Made by a program: the position numbers and the translations under genes. The notes under the pieces were generated by a model. That model ran no database searches and was not told the DNA's origin. It saw nothing but the letters and a program-made list of their open reading frames with translations. Of a DNA stretch of 28,731 bases, positions 24,122-28,731 are shown one piece after another. Position 1 is the first letter of the stretch. The number at the start of each line of letters is the position of its first letter. Origin of the DNA: JBPCIX01 sp051005875 (GTDB taxonomy: Bacteria > Actinomycetota > CADDZG01 > JAHWKV01); the NCBI GenBank assembly GCA_051005875.1, contig JBPCIX010000035.1:1-28731 (forward strand). Reading direction: 5' to 3'.

Positions 24122-25016
24122 AACCGGGCCGCCGCCCTCGGATTTAAGCACTGATCTTTCGGGGCTTGATGCTCTCGAATTGGCGGAGGGACCGAAAGTC
24201 GGCAGGATGAAGCAGTTTTGGGATCGCGTCTGGCCGCGCCTTGCGGCCATTGGTTTGGCGCTGGCCATATGGCAAATTGCCGTTTGGACCAAGTGGCGAC
24301 CCGATTACCTTCTTCCTCCCCCGGCAACCGTCTTCAAGCGGTTGTTCGTCGACTTCGTAGGAACTAAAGGAACAGACTCTCCTGTGGTTGATGCAGGGCT
24401 TCTCGGCGAGGCAATTTCAGTGACCATGACCAGGGCCGCAGCCGGGTTTTTGCTTGCCCTGGTCATTGGTTCGTTAATAGGAATGGCGGTAGCAAGCAGC
24501 AAGCATGTTCGCAGCGCCATCGGCTCGTTTATTAGTGGGCTCCAAACGATGCCCTCGATAGCCTGGTTTCCGCTGGCCGTCCTGCTCTTCCAGCTGGGCG
24601 AATCGCCCATCATGTTCGTGGTCGTTTTGGGCGCGGCGCCGGCTATCGCAAACGGACTGCTTTCGGGAGTGGACCACATTCCACCAGTCTTGCTCCGGGC
24701 GGGAAGGGTCATGGGGGCCCGCGGTCTCACAGCCTTCCGCCATGTCATTTTTCCGGCAGCACTCCCCAGCTACGTGGCTGGTTTGAAGCAAGGATGGGCC
24801 TTCTCATGGCGCAGCCTGATGGCCGCCGAGCTGTTGTCCGCGCAGATAAACCGCCCGTCCATTGGGGTAAAGATGTCGCACGCCCAAAGCCTTGCCGATG
24901 CTGATGGGCTATTGGCGACAATGATCGTTATCCTGGTTCTCGGGATTGCAGTGAACGCCCTAGTCTTCGATAGGCTGGGCTCAGTGATCCGAAGCCGACG
25001 AGGCTTGGCGGCGTAA
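24108..25016 (+). CDS. ABC transporter permease (SsuC/TauC-like)
   Basis: A 302-residue inner-membrane permease of the BPD_transp_1 type. About six hydrophobic helices lie between residues 45 and 290, after an acidic N-terminal extension of about 30 residues. The EAA loop that contacts the ATPase reads RAGRVMGARGLTAFRHVIFPAALP, summarised as MGARGLTAFRHVIFPAALP. The PSIAWFPLAVLLFQLGES segment is typical of sulfonate/taurine/nitrate permeases. The ATG at 24108 has GAGG 9 bases upstream and overlaps the ATPase gene. Its ligand is assumed to be a sulfur source because of the genes downstream. Confidence 0.93.
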   Translation: MPAAETGPPPSDLSTDLSGLDALELAEGPKVGRMKQFWDRVWPRLAAIGLALAIWQIAVWTKWRPDYLLPPPATVFKRLFVDFVGTKGTDSPVVDAGLLGEAISVTMTRAAAGFLLALVIGSLIGMAVASSKHVRSAIGSFISGLQTMPSIAWFPLAVLLFQLGESPIMFVVVLGAAPAIANGLLSGVDHIPPVLLRAGRVMGARGLTAFRHVIFPAALPSYVAGLKQGWAFSWRSLMAAELLSAQINRPSIGVKMSHAQSLADADGLLATMIVILVLGIAVNALVFDRLGSVIRSRRGLAA

Positions 25017-25045
25017 ATTGATAGACCTACTGAAAGCTAAAGACA

Positions 25046-26710
25046 ATGGCAACCACTAAAACTCCCGTGAAACGTGGCGAAGGGCAATGGGCCCTGGGTT
25101 ATCGAGAACCTCTCAACAAGGCCGAGCGCGCAAAGCGTGACGACGACGGCCTAAATGTTTTGGACCGCATCATCAATATTTACTCAAAGCAAGGCTTTAG
25201 ATCCATCTGGCCGGACGACCTGCGCAGTCGCATGCGCTGGTGGGGCCTTTACACTCAGCGCCGCCAGGGAGTTCCCGGCGGCAGAACGGGCATGGTCGAG
25301 CCGCACGAATTGGAAGACGAGTTCTTCATGCTCCGGGTCCGCATTGCTGGTGGTCTTATGACAAGTGATCAGCTTCGGAAAATTGCCTGGATTTCAGAGA
25401 GGTTCGGGCGTGACGTAGCCGATATTACCGACCGGCAAAACGTTCAGCTGCATTGGATCCGCATCGAGGACGTACCCCGAATTTTTGAAGCGTTGGAAGA
25501 AGTGGGCCTGACCAGTTGCGAAGCTTGCGGCGACACTCCCCGCAACATGATCGGTTGCCCGCTGGCAGGCGTGGACAAGGAAGAAATTGTCGATCCAACC
25601 GAGGTTCTTCTTGCACTTCACAAGCGGTTCGTCGGTGATCCGGCTTTCTCGAACCTGCCTCGCAAATTCAAGACGTCGATCTCCGGGTGCCCGCAGCAAT
25701 GCGCCCAGCACGAGATCAACGACATTTCCTTTGTCGGCACCCGCAACGCTGCCGGCCGACCCGGCTACGATCTTTGGGTCGGCGGGGGTCTCGGCCCCAA
25801 CCCGAAGTTCGGGCAGCGCCTCGGAGTTTTCGTCGAGCCTGAAGAGGTTGGCGATGTTTGGCATGCGGTTGCGTCGGTCTTCAGGGACTACGGCTACCGG
25901 CGAGCGCGCAACCACGCCCGGGTGAAATTCTTGATGGCCGACTGGGGGCCCGAGCGCTACCGCGAGGTTATGGAACGCGAATACCTTGGGCGGTCGCTGC
26001 CGGACGGTCCTCCCCCACCGCCCTCGACGACAGCCCAGCGCGACCACCTTGGGGTTCGCGAGCAGCAAGACGGCCGGGTTTATGTCGGATTCGCACCGCG
26101 TGCCGGTCGCATTTTTGGCCATCAGCTTCGCCACGTCGCCGAGCTGGCCGACGAGTACGGATCGGGCAGAATCCGAGCGACCACTCAGCAAAAGCTGGTG
26201 ATAGTCGATGTCGATCCAGCCCGTGCTCCCGGCCTGACCTCAGCTCTCGAGGAACACGACCTTCGCGTGAACGCCAGTCCCTTCCGCCGCGGAACTATGG
26301 CCTGCACGGGCATTGAATTCTGCAAGCTGGCGATAGTTGAGACCAAGCAGCGTGCCGACTGGTTGTACCGGGAACTCGAAGAGCGGCTGCCGGAATTCAC
26401 CGAACCCATCCGTATCAACATCAATGGATGCCCGAATTCATGCGCCCGTTTCCAGATCGCCGATATCGGCCTGATGGGGTCGTTGGTCACCAAGTCCGAC
26501 GGCACCAAGATCGATGCTTTCCAGGTGCACCTTGGGGGCCATCTCGGCTACGACCACAAGGTTGGCCGAAAAGTCAAGGGAATCAAGGTGCCTGCTTTTG
26601 AGCTCGCGGACTACGTGGAACGGCTGTTGAGGAAATACCTTGCAACCCGCTCCGGCGCCGAGCCATTTCACGAATGGGCGTTCAGGGCTGAAGAATCGTG
26701 GCTGAAGTAG
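25046..26710 (+). CDS. Ferredoxin-dependent sulfite reductase, SirA/NirA type (siroheme and 4Fe-4S)
   Basis: A 554-residue reductase that converts sulfite to sulfide with six electrons. The duplicated ferrite-binding and siroheme fold is recognisable: EGQWALGYREPLN, RWWGLYTQRRQG, DRQNVQLHWI, then CTGIEFC and NGCPNSC. Cluster/siroheme ligands are Cys420, Cys426, Cys462 and Cys466. Tyr69 and Cys161 fall at the numbers reported for the covalent Tyr-Cys pair of the M. tuberculosis sulfite reductase, which favours sulfite over nitrite as substrate; this alignment is from memory. The cysC and cysH neighbours agree. The ATG at 25046 follows the permease by 29 bases. Confidence 0.93.
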   Translation: MATTKTPVKRGEGQWALGYREPLNKAERAKRDDDGLNVLDRIINIYSKQGFRSIWPDDLRSRMRWWGLYTQRRQGVPGGRTGMVEPHELEDEFFMLRVRIAGGLMTSDQLRKIAWISERFGRDVADITDRQNVQLHWIRIEDVPRIFEALEEVGLTSCEACGDTPRNMIGCPLAGVDKEEIVDPTEVLLALHKRFVGDPAFSNLPRKFKTSISGCPQQCAQHEINDISFVGTRNAAGRPGYDLWVGGGLGPNPKFGQRLGVFVEPEEVGDVWHAVASVFRDYGYRRARNHARVKFLMADWGPERYREVMEREYLGRSLPDGPPPPPSTTAQRDHLGVREQQDGRVYVGFAPRAGRIFGHQLRHVAELADEYGSGRIRATTQQKLVIVDVDPARAPGLTSALEEHDLRVNASPFRRGTMACTGIEFCKLAIVETKQRADWLYRELEERLPEFTEPIRININGCPNSCARFQIADIGLMGSLVTKSDGTKIDAFQVHLGGHLGYDHKVGRKVKGIKVPAFELADYVERLLRKYLATRSGAEPFHEWAFRAEESWLK

Positions 26711-27249
26711 CAACGACCACCAGTCTTAAAGGTTGTGTCATCTGGTTGACCGGACTGCCCTCGGCCGGGAAATCCACCATTTCGTTGGCGCTGCAAGAAC
26801 AACTGAAGGCCCGGGGCGAGCGCGTTGAAATTCTGGACGGCGACCTTGTAAGAGAGAACCTCTCAAAGGGCCTCGGATTTTCAAAAGACGACCGTGACAT
26901 CAATATCCGTCGAATCGGCTTCGTTGCCAATCTTCTCGCCCGAAACGGCGTGAAGGTGATTTGCGCCGCTATATCTCCGTACCGCCAAATTCGCGATGAG
27001 GTACGTGAGCTTGCTGACGACTTCATCGAGGTGTACGTCTCGACGCCGGTGGAAATTTGCGAACAGCGCGACGTCAAAGGCCTTTATGCCAAAGCACGAA
27101 TCGGCGAGGTCAACGACCTTACCGGCGTTGATGACCCATACGAGCCACCGCTTAGCCCCGAAGTTACCATCGGCACCGTTGGAGAATCACCTGGGGCCTC
27201 GGCCGGCAAGATCGTGGAACGGCTGATTTCGGACGGCTACCTTGCTTGA
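26698..27249 (+). CDS. cysC: Adenylylsulfate kinase (APS kinase)
   Basis: A 183-residue kinase that phosphorylates APS to PAPS. The P-loop is GLPSAGKST (19-27). DGDLVRENLSKGLGFSKDDR, shown as DGDLVRENL and GFSKDDRDINIRRIGFVA, is the APS kinase signature, and FIEVYVSTPVEICEQRDVKGLYAKA matches the lid region. The start is a GTG at 26698, overlapping the sulfite reductase gene by 13 bases. No ATP sulfurylase gene is adjacent. The next gene is cysH. Confidence 0.95.
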   Translation: MAEVATTTSLKGCVIWLTGLPSAGKSTISLALQEQLKARGERVEILDGDLVRENLSKGLGFSKDDRDINIRRIGFVANLLARNGVKVICAAISPYRQIRDEVRELADDFIEVYVSTPVEICEQRDVKGLYAKARIGEVNDLTGVDDPYEPPLSPEVTIGTVGESPGASAGKIVERLISDGYLA

Positions 27250-27976
27250 TCCAATGAAACTACAACCCGGCCGGGCAGCGAGCCCGGATCTGCCCGACCT
27301 CGATGCAGCTTCGGCACAGGAGATTCTGGAATGGGCCCTACAGGAGTACTTCCCAGACATCGGCGTAGCCTGTTCGATGCAAGACGCGGTCGTGGTGGAC
27401 TTGGCCGTTAAACTCCAGCCGGCTGTTGAGGTCTTTTTTCTGGAAACCCAGTTTCACTTCCCCGAAACTTTGGAAACAGCGAAGAAAATGCGTGATCGTT
27501 ACAACCTAAATTTAATCGAGCTAAAACCGGTTGAAAACCCGGCGGTCTATTTTAGGGACGGGTACGAAGCCTGCTGCGCATCCCGGAAGGTCGAACCGCT
27601 AAACCGTTACCTGAAGGACAAAAAGGCCTGGGTCTCGGGCGTGAGACGCACAGATTCCCCCCAACGCGCCAGGGCACGGGCAGTGGAATGGGATGCAGGC
27701 AGGGGCCTGGTCAAGATCAATCCCATCGTCGCATGGACCGACGATCAGGTGGACCGCTACATTGCCGACAACGAATTGATCGTGAACCCGTTGGCCGAGA
27801 AAGGCTATGAATCAATCGGCTGCTGGCCCTGCACCGAGCCCGGTAGGGGCCGCCAGGGCCGCTGGGCCGGGATGGAAAAAACCGAGTGCGGATTGCACCT
27901 GAGCGGCCCGCCGCTCAGCCGTCCACCTGAAACGGGACCACACCCTGCGCTAGCGCCGCCCGGCGATTCGAAGTAA
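27242..27976 (+). CDS. cysH: Assimilatory APS/PAPS reductase, 4Fe-4S type
   Basis: A 244-residue reductase that makes sulfite from APS (or PAPS) using thioredoxin. The cluster ligands Cys111-Cys112 (EACCASRK) and Cys194/Cys197 (IGCWPC) mark the 4Fe-4S class, which usually prefers APS. The catalytic Cys216 lies in ECGLH. The P-loop-like region is GVACSMQDAVVVDLA. A Pro-rich tail of about 20 residues follows the catalytic motif. Translation may start at the TTG 27242, overlapping cysC by 8 bases, or at the ATG 27254, 4 bases after its stop. It lies directly before the zinc-ribbon gene. Confidence 0.95.
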   Translation: MLDPMKLQPGRAASPDLPDLDAASAQEILEWALQEYFPDIGVACSMQDAVVVDLAVKLQPAVEVFFLETQFHFPETLETAKKMRDRYNLNLIELKPVENPAVYFRDGYEACCASRKVEPLNRYLKDKKAWVSGVRRTDSPQRARARAVEWDAGRGLVKINPIVAWTDDQVDRYIADNELIVNPLAEKGYESIGCWPCTEPGRGRQGRWAGMEKTECGLHLSGPPLSRPPETGPHPALAPPGDSK

Positions 27977-27979
27977 CCG

Positions 27980-28171
27980 GTGGCGAACAGCGGTGGCGGT
28001 TCAATGGCGCAGCCTTTCTACTGCCCCTACTGTGGCGAGCAAGACTTTGAGCCCTGGGGGCAAGAATCAGGCCAGTTCTACTGCACATCTTGCAACCGAC
28101 ACTTCCAGGTCAAATTCCTGGGCCTGGGCCGGATTGTTGCGGAATCATCTCAGCAAGAGCCAGGACCTTAA
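27980..28171 (+). CDS. Small zinc-ribbon protein of the sulfite-reduction operon
   Basis: A 63-residue protein (or 55 if it starts at the ATG 28004). It carries two CxxC pairs, Cys15/Cys18 (CPYC) and Cys35/Cys38 (CTSC), 16 residues apart, forming a zinc-ribbon or rubredoxin-like knuckle, followed by HFQVKFLGLGRI. It starts 3 bases after the cysH stop, so it belongs to the operon. I recall similar tiny CxxC proteins beside actinobacterial sulfite reductase genes, sometimes annotated as insertion element protein, but I cannot verify this here. It has no transposase features. A role as a metal-binding accessory or electron-transfer partner of the reductase or CysH is a guess. Confidence 0.8.
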   Translation: MANSGGGSMAQPFYCPYCGEQDFEPWGQESGQFYCTSCNRHFQVKFLGLGRIVAESSQQEPGP

Positions 28172-28208
28172 GGCCTCCCGAAACCGTCGTTGGCGGGGAT
28201 TCGGACCA

Positions 28209-28731
28209 CTAGTAGGACTGAGCCCAGATTGCCTTTTCGGTCCCCGGAGCGCCGCAGACTATGCAGTTGCCTTCCACCGGTTCGGGATCCAGCGGAAGAA
28301 CCCTGATGGTTGCCTTGGTTTCTGCCTTCACCTTCTCTTCGCATGCCCCGCCACCGCACCACGGCGCCTCTGCAAAACCCTTTACGCCGATCGCGATCTC
28401 TTTAAGCTCGTCGTAGTTGGCCGGCGAAAAGGTGTTGTCCTTCCGAAACTCCAGGGCCTGATCGTACAGATTCGTTTGGATCTGCTCTAGCAGCGCAGGC
28501 AGCCTGGCCCCCAACTCCGCAATGGCAACGGGCGTCTTCTCGCCAGAGTCCCGTCGGTAAACGACCACCTGGTTTGACTGCAGATCCCGCGGGCCAATTT
28601 CTAGCCTGATTGGTACCCCTTTCAATTCCCATTCGTTGAACTTGTAGCCGGGCCGGTGGTGCCCACGATCATCGAATCTCACCCGGACCCCCGCGAGCGA
28701 CGCGCCGATTGAAGCAGCAGCTTCCCGAACT
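28209..28731 (-). CDS. proS: Prolyl-tRNA synthetase, C-terminal part (5' end beyond window)
   Basis: The frame is open to the window edge. The visible 173 residues are the anticodon-binding domain and the C-terminal zinc domain of an archaeal/eukaryotic-type (ProS type 3) enzyme. DDRGHHRPGYKFNEWELKG and GVPIRLEIGPRD, shown as RPGYKFNEWELKGVP and EIGPRDL, are diagnostic. The last part has two cysteine pairs (CGGGAC and CIVC) and the typical ending WAQSY. It is transcribed toward the sulfur operon; the 37 bases between show no clear terminator. Confidence 0.95.
   Translation of the reverse strand, partial: VREAAASIGASLAGVRVRFDDRGHHRPGYKFNEWELKGVPIRLEIGPRDLQSNQVVVYRRDSGEKTPVAIAELGARLPALLEQIQTNLYDQALEFRKDNTFSPANYDELKEIAIGVKGFAEAPWCGGGACEEKVKAETKATIRVLPLDPEPVEGNCIVCGAPGTEKAIWAQSY

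Noticed and set aside
27980..28171. Remnant of an insertion-sequence protein
   Set aside because: The CxxC ribbon alone can resemble small IS proteins, but there are no inverted repeats, no catalytic domain, and the gene is tightly placed in the sulfur operon.

Overview
The window is a compact, moderately GC-rich bacterial chromosome segment. It most resembles Actinomycetota, possibly an uncultured lineage. That inference rests on the gene order (rimP-nusA-infB-rbfA-DHH-truB-ribF-rpsO-pnp-M16 peptidase-dapB-dapA-RNase J-ftsK, then pgsA-cinA), on a NusA without C-terminal repeats, on a SirA/NirA-type sulfite reductase grouped with cysC and cysH, and on frequent GTG/TTG starts. No rRNA, tRNA, CRISPR array, insertion sequence or phage gene was seen.

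Positions 1-21,870 carry one long minus-strand block. Read in transcription order (high to low coordinates) it starts with translation and RNA factors: rimP, nusA, infB, rbfA, an NrnA-like DHH phosphoesterase, truB, ribF, rpsO and pnp. It continues with an M16 zinc peptidase, dapB, dapA, RNase J and an FtsK/SpoIIIE translocase. After a short gap with a promoter and a hairpin come a RodZ-like HTH membrane protein, pgsA, cinA, thpR and a truncated membrane protein of unknown function. Many junctions overlap by a few bases or abut, as expected for translationally coupled operons.

Positions 21,870-22,120 are a divergent control region. It holds a well-spaced promoter on each strand, a perfect 10-bp inverted repeat that overlaps the minus-strand -35 box and ends 7 bases before the plus-strand -35 box, and a terminator-like hairpin in the rimP leader.

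Positions 22,121-28,171 are a plus-strand sulfur-assimilation operon. It encodes an ABC importer of the SsuABC/TauABC type (lipoprotein, ATPase, permease), a siroheme/4Fe-4S sulfite reductase, APS kinase (CysC), a 4Fe-4S APS/PAPS reductase (CysH) and a 63-residue zinc-ribbon protein. ATP sulfurylase (cysDN or sat) is not in the window. The right edge holds the 3' end of a convergent proS gene, encoding the C terminus of an archaeal/eukaryotic-type prolyl-tRNA synthetase.

Most of the window is ordinary conserved core. The parts most worth a second look are the divergent regulatory region, the probable CTG start of the substrate-binding lipoprotein, the tiny zinc-ribbon protein in the sulfur operon, the altered FDGxHxGH motif in RibF, a 71-residue insert in TruB, and the truncated membrane protein at the left edge. 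I did not find convincing evidence of a wholly new multigene system.
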